Made by a program: the position numbers and the translations under genes
Shown: piece after piece, positions 1 to 6,017 of the stretch
How the letters are laid out: each line of letters begins with the position of its first letter
Numbering within the stretch: the stretch's first letter is position 1
Notes under the pieces: model-generated
Databases searched by the model: none
Seen by the model: the letters and a program-made list of their open reading frames with translations, nothing else
Told to the model about the DNA's origin: nothing
NCBI GenBank assembly: GCA_008080925.1
Contig: VMDJ01000064.1
Span: 1-8,529 of the forward strand
Direction of reading: 5' to 3'
DNA: 8,529 nucleotides
Source: Gammaproteobacteria bacterium
GTDB lineage: Bacteria; Pseudomonadota; Gammaproteobacteria; Chromatiales; Chromatiaceae

Positions 1-739
1 GGCCTTCGATCTTGAAGCAACTTACGCCAGCTTCAATCAGTTGTGGCACCTGTCCCAGAGCCATCAGGTCTTGCGGCGAAAGCAGGTAATTCATATCACC
101 TTGCTGTTGAATCGTGCCGTCGACCAACAAGCCATAAGGCAAGCGACAAGCTTGTGCGCATTGTCCACGGTTTGCCGAGCGACCTCCCCAGGCTTCACTG
201 GAGAAACATTGACCGCTGTAGCTGACACAAAGAGCACCATGTACAAAGGCTTCGATCTCTATGCTGGTCTTAGTTTCAATCTGACTGATCTCTTCAATCG
301 ATAACTCACGACCAACCACAATCCGTTCAATGCCGAGTGATTCAGCAAAGGCGACACCTTCAGCATCGGTAATCGACATCTGAGTACTGCCATGTAGTGG
401 AAGATGGGGCGCAATATGTCGAGCAAGCTGGATAACACCGATATCCTGCACAATCAGTGCATCGACACCACAACGTGCCGCAAGTCGAATATGTTTTTCG
501 ACCTCTTCGAGCTCTTCATCAAACACCAAGGTGTTAAGCGCAAGATAGCCTTCTACACCATGGCGATGCAGTTGCTGCATAACCGTTTCGAGTTCGCTCG
601 GTGGAATACCGATTGCGCGCGCACGTGCGTTGAAACTTGATTGCAGTCCAAAATAGACGGCATCTGCGCCAGCATGTATCGCGGCATCGATTTGGGCTTG
701 GCCGCCAGTGGGAGCTAGGATTTGGGGTTTGTGATTCAC
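1..739 (-). CDS. U32 family protein, RlhA-like (DUF3656 type), C-terminus off the left edge
   Basis: Partial gene; 246 N-terminal residues are visible and the frame is open at the edge. I translated it from a GTG start at 739-737. This start is chosen because the protein opens directly into the conserved ILAPTGG segment and because GTG overlaps the TGA of the upstream gene (shared GTGA), so translation is probably coupled. Visible family landmarks are GADAVYFG (25-31), FNARARA (36-42), LNTLVF (68-73), STQMS (118-122), the U32 signature FVHGALCVSYSGQC (165-178), and SANRGQCAQACRLPY (188-202), followed by LLSPQDL and the start of KIEGR. These fit the large U32 proteins that carry a C-terminal DUF3656 domain. 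E. coli RlhA, needed for hydroxylation of 23S rRNA C2501, belongs to this group. Cysteines at 171, 178, 194 and 198 suggest an Fe-S cluster, as shown for the U32 proteins UbiU and UbiV. Proteolysis is doubtful despite the family name. Orthology to RlhA is inferred and not proven from this fragment. Confidence 0.9.
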   Translation of the reverse strand, partial: MNHKPQILAPTGGQAQIDAAIHAGADAVYFGLQSSFNARARAIGIPPSELETVMQQLHRHGVEGYLALNTLVFDEELEEVEKHIRLAARCGVDALIVQDIGVIQLARHIAPHLPLHGSTQMSITDAEGVAFAESLGIERIVVGRELSIEEISQIETKTSIEIEAFVHGALCVSYSGQCFSSEAWGGRSANRGQCAQACRLPYGLLVDGTIQQQGDMNYLLSPQDLMALGQVPQLIEAGVSCFKIEG

Positions 740-1275
740 GCTGGGTCTTTTGGCCAGAGTTGTGATGCAGCAACACCATCTTCAGCAAGTGAGTGACAGG
801 TGTTCATAAACTCAACAGGCGGGGTATGGTCTGTGCCTTCTTGTTCGCCACGCCAGGCATAAACGGTCTGCACAGCGGTTGTCGCCACTGGTCCTAAGAG
901 TTCAGCAATATGTGTACAGCCACGTGTGCCACCGATGAGTAGTCGAACCTTAGCGGTCCAGCCAGGTGCAATGGTTTCACCAATTAGCTTTTTATAGTGA
1001 TCAGGGATGTGTGGGCATGCGGGATAGGGTGCTTTTTCGGTATGCACAAGCAGGTCCGTGACCTTGAGATCACTATCAACCGTCATGCGGATCCACATCT
1101 CATGTAAATGCTCACCCGGTGAAATATCACCACGGCCAAAGGTGCTGATAATTTCACTGCGTGTGTCAATCAAGCAGCCTTCAATGTCCCATAGGCCATC
1201 TTCACGCGAATAACCTTGGCAGGTGATCTGGCGTTGATGTTGTGGCTGACGCGAAGAGGCTGGTGGTAAAGGCAT
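736..1275 (-). CDS. DUF2889 family protein
   Basis: A complete 179-residue soluble protein without a signal peptide or membrane segment. It matches the DUF2889 family as I remember it. The N-terminal MPLPP is followed by a basic stretch and the block GYSREDGLWDIEG (21-33). Next come LHEMWIRM (57-64), then KAPYPACPHI (81-90), GWTAKVRLLIGGTRGCTHI (105-123), NTCHSL (158-163) and LWPK near the end. The recurring Cys/His positions (C87, C120, H122, C160, H161) look like a possible metal or thiol site, but no function is established. It starts 3 bases after the stop of the upstream small membrane gene and shares GTGA with the downstream U32 gene, so the three form one transcription unit. The family identity is confident; the role is unknown. 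A link to the RNA-modification or Fe-S role of the U32 protein is inference from position only. Confidence 0.9.
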   Translation of the reverse strand: MPLPPASSRQPQHQRQITCQGYSREDGLWDIEGCLIDTRSEIISTFGRGDISPGEHLHEMWIRMTVDSDLKVTDLLVHTEKAPYPACPHIPDHYKKLIGETIAPGWTAKVRLLIGGTRGCTHIAELLGPVATTAVQTVYAWRGEQEGTDHTPPVEFMNTCHSLAEDGVAASQLWPKDPA

Positions 1276-1278
1276 TGC

Positions 1279-1509
1279 TTACTGTCGCTCAGAGCCTGTC
1301 TGTCCGTAGGCGATCTTGCCAATTAAAATCAGCCAGGGTGTGCCATGCATGAGTAGGTCAAAGATATCGATAGGTTTGCTTAGAGTGCCGTCAGCAAGCA
1401 TTTTCAGTTTTTCCCAAACATGGGGTTCAGGCACAAAAGGCGCAAGGCCTAGTAGCAGGCTAAAGATGACCGCCATTTGAAACGGTATTTTGGCGAGTAG
1501 GTCGCGCAT
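1279..1509 (-). CDS. Small two-helix membrane protein (often labelled 'RND transporter')
   Basis: A 76-residue protein with two hydrophobic segments, about residues 8-27 and 49-68. They are joined by a mostly polar stretch containing APFVPEPHVWEKLKML (23-38) and PIDIFDLLMHGTPW (46-59). Homologues of this size and pattern are common in Pseudomonas-like genomes, where they are often annotated as RND transporter. That label is misleading, because the protein is far too small to be an RND pump and has none of its domains. The ATG at 1509 is preceded by a GGAA-type ribosome site about 9 bases upstream and lies about 25 bases below a good extended -10 promoter. It is the first gene of the operon with DUF2889 and the U32 gene. 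The helices and the pro-rich loop are seen in the sequence; the function is unknown. Confidence 0.8.
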   Translation of the reverse strand: MRDLLAKIPFQMAVIFSLLLGLAPFVPEPHVWEKLKMLADGTLSKPIDIFDLLMHGTPWLILIGKIAYGQTGSERQ

Positions 1510-1541
1510 GAGTGTTTTTCCAAAATGTCTTAGATGGCGTG

Positions 1542-1550
1542 ATTTTAACA
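1542..1550 (-). promoter_or_regulatory. Extended -10 promoter for the leftward operon
   Basis: Read on the minus strand this is TGTTAAAAT, an extended -10 (TGn plus TAAAAT, one mismatch to TATAAT). No good -35 lies 16-18 bases upstream, which extended -10 promoters tolerate. Transcription would start near 1535 and leave a leader of about 25 bases before the ATG at 1509. Confidence 0.5.
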
Positions 1551-1590
1551 GTGTTTAAGCGACTAATATCGTGTGGTTTCAGCGTGGTCT

Positions 1591-1599
1591 TGCTAAAAT
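1591..1599 (+). promoter_or_regulatory. Extended -10 promoter for gltX
   Basis: TGCTAAAAT is an extended -10 with the same TGnTAAAAT form as the divergent promoter 40 bases away. No clear -35 is seen. The predicted start near 1606 leaves a leader of about 26 bases, too short for an attenuator or riboswitch. The ribosome site before the gltX ATG is weak (only GAG at 1627-1629). Confidence 0.5.
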
Positions 1600-1631
1600 C
1601 GCGGGCTGTTTTTAGATCGTTTTATTGAGTC

Positions 1632-3035
1632 ATGTCTGTAAAAACTCGTTTCGCTCCAAGTCCTACCGGTTACCTGCACGTTGGTGGTGCCCGTACGGCG
1701 TTATTTTCGTGGTTGTATGCGAGGAAGCATGGTGGCCAGTTCGTTCTGCGTATCGAAGATACCGACCTTGAGCGGTCTACCCAAGAGTCTGTCGATGCCA
1801 TTCTTGAGGGCATGCAATGGCTTGATCTCGATTATGACGAGGGTCCGTTTTATCAGACCAAGCGATTTGATCGTTATAACGAAGTGATTGATCAGTTGAT
1901 AGAGAAGGGCATGGCGTATCGCTGTAGCTGTTCTAAAGAGCGTTTGGATAATCTGCGCGAAGAGCAGATGGCCGCAAAACAAAAACCGCGTTATGACGGT
2001 CATTGTCGTCATGCCGATGTGAGTGCTGATGAGCCACACGTGATCCGTTTTCTGAACCCAACAGAGGGGTCAGTCAAATTTAAGGATTTAGTTAAGGGCG
2101 ATATCGAGGTTTCGAATAACGAGCTCGATGATTTGATTATTCGTCGTACCGATGGTTCACCGACTTACAACCTCACCGTAGTCGTTGATGATCACGATAT
2201 GGAGATCACACAAGTGATCCGTGGTGATGACCATATCAATAACACGCCACGCCAAATCAATATGTACCAAGCGATGGGTTGGTCAGTGCCTGAATTTGCA
2301 CACCTGCCGATGATTCTTGGTGATGATGGCGCGCGATTATCAAAACGTCACGGCGCTGTGTCTGTGATGCAGTATGCCGATGAGGGGTATTTGCCAGAAG
2401 GCTTGTTGAACTACTTGGTGCGATTAGGTTGGTCACATGGTGATCAGGAGCTGTTCAGTCGCGAAGAGATGATTCAGCTGTTTGAACTGACCAATGTGAA
2501 TCGCGCACCTTCGGCGTTTAATACCGAAAAGCTGAATTGGCTGAATGCGCATTACATCAAAGAGGCCAGTCCTGCCGATTTAGCGCCTTTATTGCAAAAG
2601 CATTTTCAGCAATTAGATATAGAAGCAACTGATCTTGCGGTATTGGCGCAGATTGTAGAAGCACAGCGTGAACGCGCTTCAACCTTGGTTGAATTGGCGG
2701 ATATTTCTGCGTTCTACTTTAATGACCCCGAGGGCTATAGCTCAAAGCCAGCGAAAAAAGCATTGGTTGAAGAGGCCATTGCACCCTTAACCCATGCTCG
2801 AAAAGCCTTGGCTCAGTTAGCTGCGTGGGAGCGTGAACCGATCCATCAATGTGTTGCTGACGCTGTTGCTGCGCTTGAGATTGGTTTTGGTAAGTTGGCG
2901 ATGCCGCTCCGCATATCAGTCACTGATGGGGCGCCATCACCGGATCTTGATCTCACACTATTTCTTGTAGGTCGCGAGGCGACATTGCGTCGCATCGATA
3001 ATGCGATTGTCTTTATTCAGGAGAACGCGTCATGA
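1632..3035 (+). CDS. gltX: Glutamate--tRNA ligase (GluRS)
   Basis: A complete 467-residue class I aminoacyl-tRNA synthetase, close to the 471 residues of the E. coli enzyme. It attaches glutamate to tRNA-Glu in the cytoplasm, using ATP. The HIGH-type motif lies in PSPTGYLHVGG (9-19) and the KMSKS-type motif is LSKRH (236-240), preceded by DDGA. RIEDTDLERS (40-49) and INNTPRQIN (202-210) are also typical. The zinc site found in E. coli GluRS is complete: C98, C100, C125 and H127, at the same residue numbers. The C-terminal helical half (from about 300) is the anticodon-binding region. The start is fixed by the family's usual MxxKTRFAPSPTG opening. Its stop codon overlaps the start of glnS (ATGA), implying coupled translation. 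With a GlnRS next door, this is expected to be the discriminating type that charges only tRNA-Glu, but that is inferred. Confidence 0.98.
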   Translation: MSVKTRFAPSPTGYLHVGGARTALFSWLYARKHGGQFVLRIEDTDLERSTQESVDAILEGMQWLDLDYDEGPFYQTKRFDRYNEVIDQLIEKGMAYRCSCSKERLDNLREEQMAAKQKPRYDGHCRHADVSADEPHVIRFLNPTEGSVKFKDLVKGDIEVSNNELDDLIIRRTDGSPTYNLTVVVDDHDMEITQVIRGDDHINNTPRQINMYQAMGWSVPEFAHLPMILGDDGARLSKRHGAVSVMQYADEGYLPEGLLNYLVRLGWSHGDQELFSREEMIQLFELTNVNRAPSAFNTEKLNWLNAHYIKEASPADLAPLLQKHFQQLDIEATDLAVLAQIVEAQRERASTLVELADISAFYFNDPEGYSSKPAKKALVEEAIAPLTHARKALAQLAAWEREPIHQCVADAVAALEIGFGKLAMPLRISVTDGAPSPDLDLTLFLVGREATLRRIDNAIVFIQENAS

Positions 3036-4684
3036 GTGATGCGCCAACAAGTAACTTTATTCGCCAGATCATTGACGGCGATTTAAACAGTGGTAAGCAC
3101 AACACAGTTGTGACTCGTTTTCCGCCAGAACCTAATGGCTTTTTACACATTGGCCATGCCAAATCGATCGTACTTAATTTTGGCATCGGTGATGATTACA
3201 AAGGCGCGACAAATTTGCGCTTTGATGACACGAATCCAGCGAAAGAAGAAGCTGCATTCGTTGAGTCGATTAAGGCTGACGTCGAGTGGTTAGGTTTTGC
3301 TTGGAAAGAGTTACGTTTTGCTTCGGATTATTTCGAGCAGATATATGACTTTGCCGTTGAGCTTATCAATACCGGTAAAGCCTATGTTTGCGACCTGAAT
3401 GCTGAGGAGGTGCGTGAGTATCGTGGCACTCTGACTGAAGCAGGTAAGCCAAGCCCTTATCGTGATCGTAGCGTTGAAGAGAATCTCGATTTGTTCCAAC
3501 GTATGCGTGATGGCGAGTTTGATGACGGTGCAAAAACATTACGTGCCAAGATCGATATGGCTTCACCCAATATGAATATGCGTGATCCGGCGTTGTACCG
3601 AATTCGTAAAGGGCTTCATCACCACCAGGTTGGTGATGCATGGAGTATTTACCCGATGTATGACTTCACGCATCCCATCTCGGATGCGATTGAAGGCATT
3701 ACCCATTCGCTCTGTACCTTAGAGTTTGAAGCGCACCGTCCACTCTACGATTGGGTGCTCGATAACATCTCCATTGACTGTCATCCGCAGCAAATTGAGT
3801 TTGCGCGTTTGAATCTTGAATACACGGTGATGAGTAAGCGCAAGCTGACTCAGCTAGTTGATGAGAAGCATGTCTCAGGTTGGGATGACCCTCGCATGCC
3901 GACCATTGCCGGTTTGCGACGTCGTGGCTATACGCCAAAGTCAGTGCGCGACTTTTGTCACATGATTGGTGTAACGCGTGCCGACAGTACCGTCGAGATG
4001 GGTATGCTGGAAGCGGCTATCCGAAGTGATCTAGAAGCAGTAGCGCCACGTCGTATGGCAGTTCTGAATCCTTTAAAAGTGGTTATCACTAATTACCCAG
4101 AAGGTCAGATCGAAACGTTGCAAGGCCCTAATCATCCCAAAGATGAGTCAATGGGTTCACGTGAACTGAAGCTAACGCGTGAAATTTTCATTGATGCTGA
4201 AGACTTCCGTGAAGAAGCCAACAAAAAGTACAAACGTTTGGTACTTGGTGGTGAAGTTCGTCTGCGTAATGCTTACACCATTCGTGCTGATGAAATCGTT
4301 CGCGATGCATCGGGTGAGATTACCGAGATTCATTGCACCTATGATCCTGAAACTCTGGGTGTCAATCCTGAGGGTCGTAAGATTCGTGGTGTTATCCACT
4401 GGGTTTCAGCAAGCGAAGGTGTGCGTGCAGATGTTCATCAATACGATCGCTTGTTCACGGTGCCAAATCCCGGTGCTAAAGGTGATTTCTTATCTGATTT
4501 GAATCCTAACTCCCTCAAAGTGCTTAAAGATGCTGTGGTTGAGCCAGCCTTGGTAGCGGTTGAGGCAGGGGAGCGATTCCAGTTTGAGAGAGAAGGTTAC
4601 TTCTGTCGCGATAGTGAATCATCGAGCGATGGAAAGCCTGTTTTCAACCAGATTGTGGGTCTGCGTGACTCGTGGGGCGGCTAA
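3032..4684 (+). CDS. glnS: Glutamine--tRNA ligase (GlnRS)
   Basis: A complete 550-residue class I synthetase (E. coli GlnRS is about 554). It charges tRNA-Gln with glutamine directly, so the cell does not need the GatCAB amidation route for glutamine. The opening NFIRQIIDGDL (8-18) is typical, as are PPEPNGFLHIGHAKS (31-45, HIGH at 39-42) and RFDDTNPAKEE (63-73). The KMSKS variant is VMSKRKL (266-272). The two beta-barrel anticodon-binding domains occupy the C-terminal part and end in FEREGYF and NQIVGLRDSW, as in E. coli. It overlaps gltX by 4 bases (ATGA), so both enzymes are made from one message. The usual gammaproteobacterial companions of glnS differ (for example cysS in Pseudomonas), so this pairing with gltX is noteworthy. 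No convincing terminator separates it from the tRNA genes, so read-through into them is likely. Confidence 0.98.
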   Translation: MSDAPTSNFIRQIIDGDLNSGKHNTVVTRFPPEPNGFLHIGHAKSIVLNFGIGDDYKGATNLRFDDTNPAKEEAAFVESIKADVEWLGFAWKELRFASDYFEQIYDFAVELINTGKAYVCDLNAEEVREYRGTLTEAGKPSPYRDRSVEENLDLFQRMRDGEFDDGAKTLRAKIDMASPNMNMRDPALYRIRKGLHHHQVGDAWSIYPMYDFTHPISDAIEGITHSLCTLEFEAHRPLYDWVLDNISIDCHPQQIEFARLNLEYTVMSKRKLTQLVDEKHVSGWDDPRMPTIAGLRRRGYTPKSVRDFCHMIGVTRADSTVEMGMLEAAIRSDLEAVAPRRMAVLNPLKVVITNYPEGQIETLQGPNHPKDESMGSRELKLTREIFIDAEDFREEANKKYKRLVLGGEVRLRNAYTIRADEIVRDASGEITEIHCTYDPETLGVNPEGRKIRGVIHWVSASEGVRADVHQYDRLFTVPNPGAKGDFLSDLNPNSLKVLKDAVVEPALVAVEAGERFQFEREGYFCRDSESSSDGKPVFNQIVGLRDSWGG

Positions 4685-4728
4685 GCCAAAAGATTGGTCA
4701 CAAAAGGGAAATAATCACCCCAAAGGGG

Positions 4729-4757
4729 TAGACATTAAGACGTCAAATCCCTAATAT
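4729..4757 (+). promoter_or_regulatory. Sigma-70 promoter for the tRNA genes, GC-rich discriminator
   Basis: The -35 is TAGACA (4729-4734, 5 of 6 to TTGACA), then a spacer of exactly 17 bases, then the -10 TAATAT (4752-4757, 4 of 6). The next bases, ACGCGCTCCC, form a GC-rich discriminator of the kind that makes stable-RNA promoters sensitive to ppGpp and DksA. Transcription would start near 4764, 7 bases before mature tRNA-Ala. Confidence 0.7.
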
Positions 4758-4770
4758 ACGCGCTCCCTGA

Positions 4771-4846
4771 GGGGCCATAGCTCAGCTGGGAGAGCGCAAC
4801 ACTGGCAGTGTTGAGGTCAGCGGTTCGATCCCGCTTGGCTCCACCA
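4771..4846 (+). tRNA. tRNA-Ala, anticodon GGC
   Basis: A complete 76-base cloverleaf with an encoded CCA end. The acceptor stem GGGGCCA pairs with TGGCTCC and contains the G3:U70 wobble pair, which is the main identity element for alanyl-tRNA synthetase. The anticodon stem CAACA/TGTTG holds the loop CTGGCAG, giving anticodon GGC at 4804-4806, which reads GCC and GCU. The T arm has GGTTCGATCCC. From memory, E. coli also carries tRNA-Ala(GGC) genes just downstream of gltX, so this position appears old. Confidence 0.98.
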
Positions 4847-4868
4847 AACAATTTGCAAAAAGGTTTCT

Positions 4869-4944
4869 GTCCCGTTCATCTAGAGGCCTAGGATCCCAGC
4901 CTTTCACGCTGGTTACAGGGGTTCGACTCCCCTACGGGACGCCA
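4869..4944 (+). tRNA. tRNA-Glu, anticodon TTC
   Basis: A complete 76-base cloverleaf with an encoded CCA end and discriminator G. The acceptor stem GTCCCGT pairs with ACGGGAC. The anticodon stem CCAGC/GCTGG holds the loop CTTTCAC, giving anticodon TTC, which reads GAA and GAG. The T arm is AGGGG/CCCCT around TTCGACT. It lies 22 bases after tRNA-Ala, is probably cut from the same precursor, and is a substrate of the GluRS encoded in the same cluster. Confidence 0.98.
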
Positions 4945-4950
4945 TATAGG

Positions 4951-4986
4951 AAAGCCCGATCTCATCTGAGGTCGGGCTTTTTCTTT
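4951..4986 (+). terminator. Intrinsic terminator of the gltX-glnS-tRNA unit
   Basis: AAAGCCCGA pairs with TCGGGCTTT. A T.G pair and CTC/GAG continue the stem inward to an ATCT loop. The stem runs directly into a T-rich tract (TTTTTC) ending about 4986. It begins 6 bases after tRNA-Glu. Confidence 0.92.
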
Positions 4987-4997
4987 GTCTGTCGTAC

Positions 4998-5027
4998 AAA
5001 AAAAGTTAACCCCGCCGAAGCGGGGTT
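4998..5027 (-). terminator. Intrinsic terminator with TTCG tetraloop, facing left
   Basis: On the minus strand AACCCCGC, loop TTCG, GCGGGGTT is followed by AAC and seven T residues (4998-5004 on the plus strand). The C(UUCG)G loop is exceptionally stable. No T tract follows on the plus strand, so it serves minus-strand transcripts coming from the LeuE-like gene or from the non-coding stretch beside it. Confidence 0.9.
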
Positions 5028-5323
5028 GTGACTAGAAAGAACAGATGCCGACAAAAGTCATTTCCGGTAGCCGCTGTGATCCTGATCATTACCTCATTGG
5101 TTAAAGTCGCTAAGAGTTAAATGCGCATTAAGCTGCAATTTCTTTACGTTAAATTTCCCAAGTGAAGACCTATCACACGGCGAGTTTCTATCAGGAAGCT
5201 CGTGCCGTTCTGCACTTTGAAATCTAGTTCGGATTCCAACTTTTCCCAATTAAATTTTCTAATTTCAAGGGATAAGAAATATTACATAGTGATTTCAGTG
5301 TGTATGAATTCGCTATCGTTGGA
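5028..5323 (-). other. Non-coding stretch: long 3' UTR or small RNA candidate
   Basis: About 296 AT-rich bases between the exporter stop codon and the TTCG terminator. I see no open frame of more than about 20 codons with a ribosome site. The stretch holds a long imperfect hairpin (5177-5208), a perfect TGATC-CT-GATCA inverted repeat (5077-5088) and an ATGCGCAT palindrome (5121-5128). It does not resemble 6S, tmRNA, RNase P, 4.5S or RsmY/Z RNA. Ending in a strong minus-strand terminator, it is either the 3' untranslated tail of the exporter mRNA or a separate small RNA. I could not find a convincing promoter inside it, so the strand is inferred from the terminator. Confidence 0.4.
5177..5208. 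other. Imperfect hairpin within the non-coding stretch
   Basis: ACGGC-GAGTTTC (5177-5188) pairs with GAAGCTC-(GT)-GCCGT (5195-5208). This gives 12 pairs including one G.T, a 2-base bulge and a 6-base TATCAG loop. It has no T tract on either side, so it is not a terminator. It is probably a structural element of a transcript, or a chance fold. Confidence 0.5.
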
Positions 5324-5950
5324 TTAAGCCAGTACCTCTAGGCCAATACTTATCGCAAAGTAGAAGAAGAATAGCGCTACAGCAATAGACAATAGCCGAC
5401 GCCAAATCGATTCAGCATGTAAGCGATCTTTGAAGAATAAGGTGCTGCCAATCAGGCCTGCGAGATAAGTTTGGCTGATGATCTGCACGATCACGAACAT
5501 GCTGATGTAGGTAGCCCAATGGTTGGGATATGTGGGATCGATAAATTGCACAAAGAATGAGGCAAAGAAGAGGATTGCCTTCGGATTAACAAGGCTTATC
5601 GCCAGCGCTGAGCGATAGGGTGTTCGGGTGGATCGCGATGGCTCTCCATCTAGCTTTTTTTGACGTAGGCTGAGTAATAGTTGGATACCTAACCAGGTGA
5701 GATAAAGCGCCCCCAGCATCTTGATGCCGTTAAATAAATTGGGATAGCCATGCACCAGTGTGGCGGCACCTGCAATGGCTAAAACCATCAAAATGGCATC
5801 ACCGGTAAAAATACCGGCTGCACCTTTAAAGCCTGCAGAAGCCCCTCTATGTGAAGCTACGAGTGCAACGTAAAGCGAGTTTGGTCCTGGCAGTAGCACA
5901 ATGATGATGGTGCCAATCACAAAGGTCAGAAGATCAGTGATGCCAAACAT
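5324..5950 (-). CDS. LysE/RhtB family amino-acid exporter, LeuE-like
   Basis: A complete 208-residue inner-membrane protein with about six hydrophobic segments (near 5-27, 42-65, 72-95, 118-138, 148-170, 186-206). The family signature LLPGPNSLYV (19-28) lies at the end of the first helix. GIFTGDAILMVLAIAGAATL (46-65), LGALYLTWLG (79-88) and LVNPKAILFFASFFVQFID (120-138) are very close to E. coli LeuE (YeaS), as I recall it. That protein exports leucine and some other neutral amino acids by proton exchange. Length is normal (LeuE 212). The specificity here is inferred from similarity and could equally be another RhtB substrate. The ATG at 5950 follows only a weak ribosome site, but it gives the expected N-terminus. 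It is divergent from the small gene at 6018, with a palindrome between them, and stands alone in its transcription unit. Confidence 0.93.
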   Translation of the reverse strand: MFGITDLLTFVIGTIIIVLLPGPNSLYVALVASHRGASAGFKGAAGIFTGDAILMVLAIAGAATLVHGYPNLFNGIKMLGALYLTWLGIQLLLSLRQKKLDGEPSRSTRTPYRSALAISLVNPKAILFFASFFVQFIDPTYPNHWATYISMFVIVQIISQTYLAGLIGSTLFFKDRLHAESIWRRLLSIAVALFFFYFAISIGLEVLA

Positions 5951-5981
5951 GGGGTGATAGGTCTCGATGAGCGCTAGCTGT

Positions 5982-5994
5982 TAAACTCAGTTTA
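5982..5994. promoter_or_regulatory. 13-base perfect palindrome between divergent genes, candidate operator
   Basis: TAAACT-C-AGTTTA is a perfect dyad with a one-base centre in the 67-base gap between the LeuE-like gene and the 70-residue membrane protein. A second, overlapping repeat CTCA-7-TGAG covers 5986-6000. Its position suits an operator controlling one or both genes. The regulator is unknown, and no strong -35/-10 pair is evident here. Confidence 0.4.
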
Positions 5995-6017
5995 CTTGAG
6001 AAGCCTTAGGTGTAGGT

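Noticed and set aside
4717..4729. ACCCC-AAA-GGGGT hairpin between glnS and the tRNA promoter
   Set aside because: It has a three-base loop and no T tract, and its last base is the first of the -35 hexamer; not a terminator for glnS.
4869..4986. tRNA-Glu 3' end as an integration site for a mobile element
   Set aside because: No integrase gene and no repeat of the tRNA 3' end elsewhere in the window; neighbours are ordinary chromosomal genes.
5045..5104. A 19-codon plus-strand open frame (starting MPTKV) in the non-coding stretch
   Set aside because: No convincing ribosome site and no family; a frame this short is expected by chance, and the only nearby terminator that fits faces the other strand.
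5028..5323. CsrA/RsmA-sponge RNA of the RsmY/Z type
   Set aside because: About five GGA triplets on the minus strand is what chance predicts for this length, and they are not in hairpin loops.
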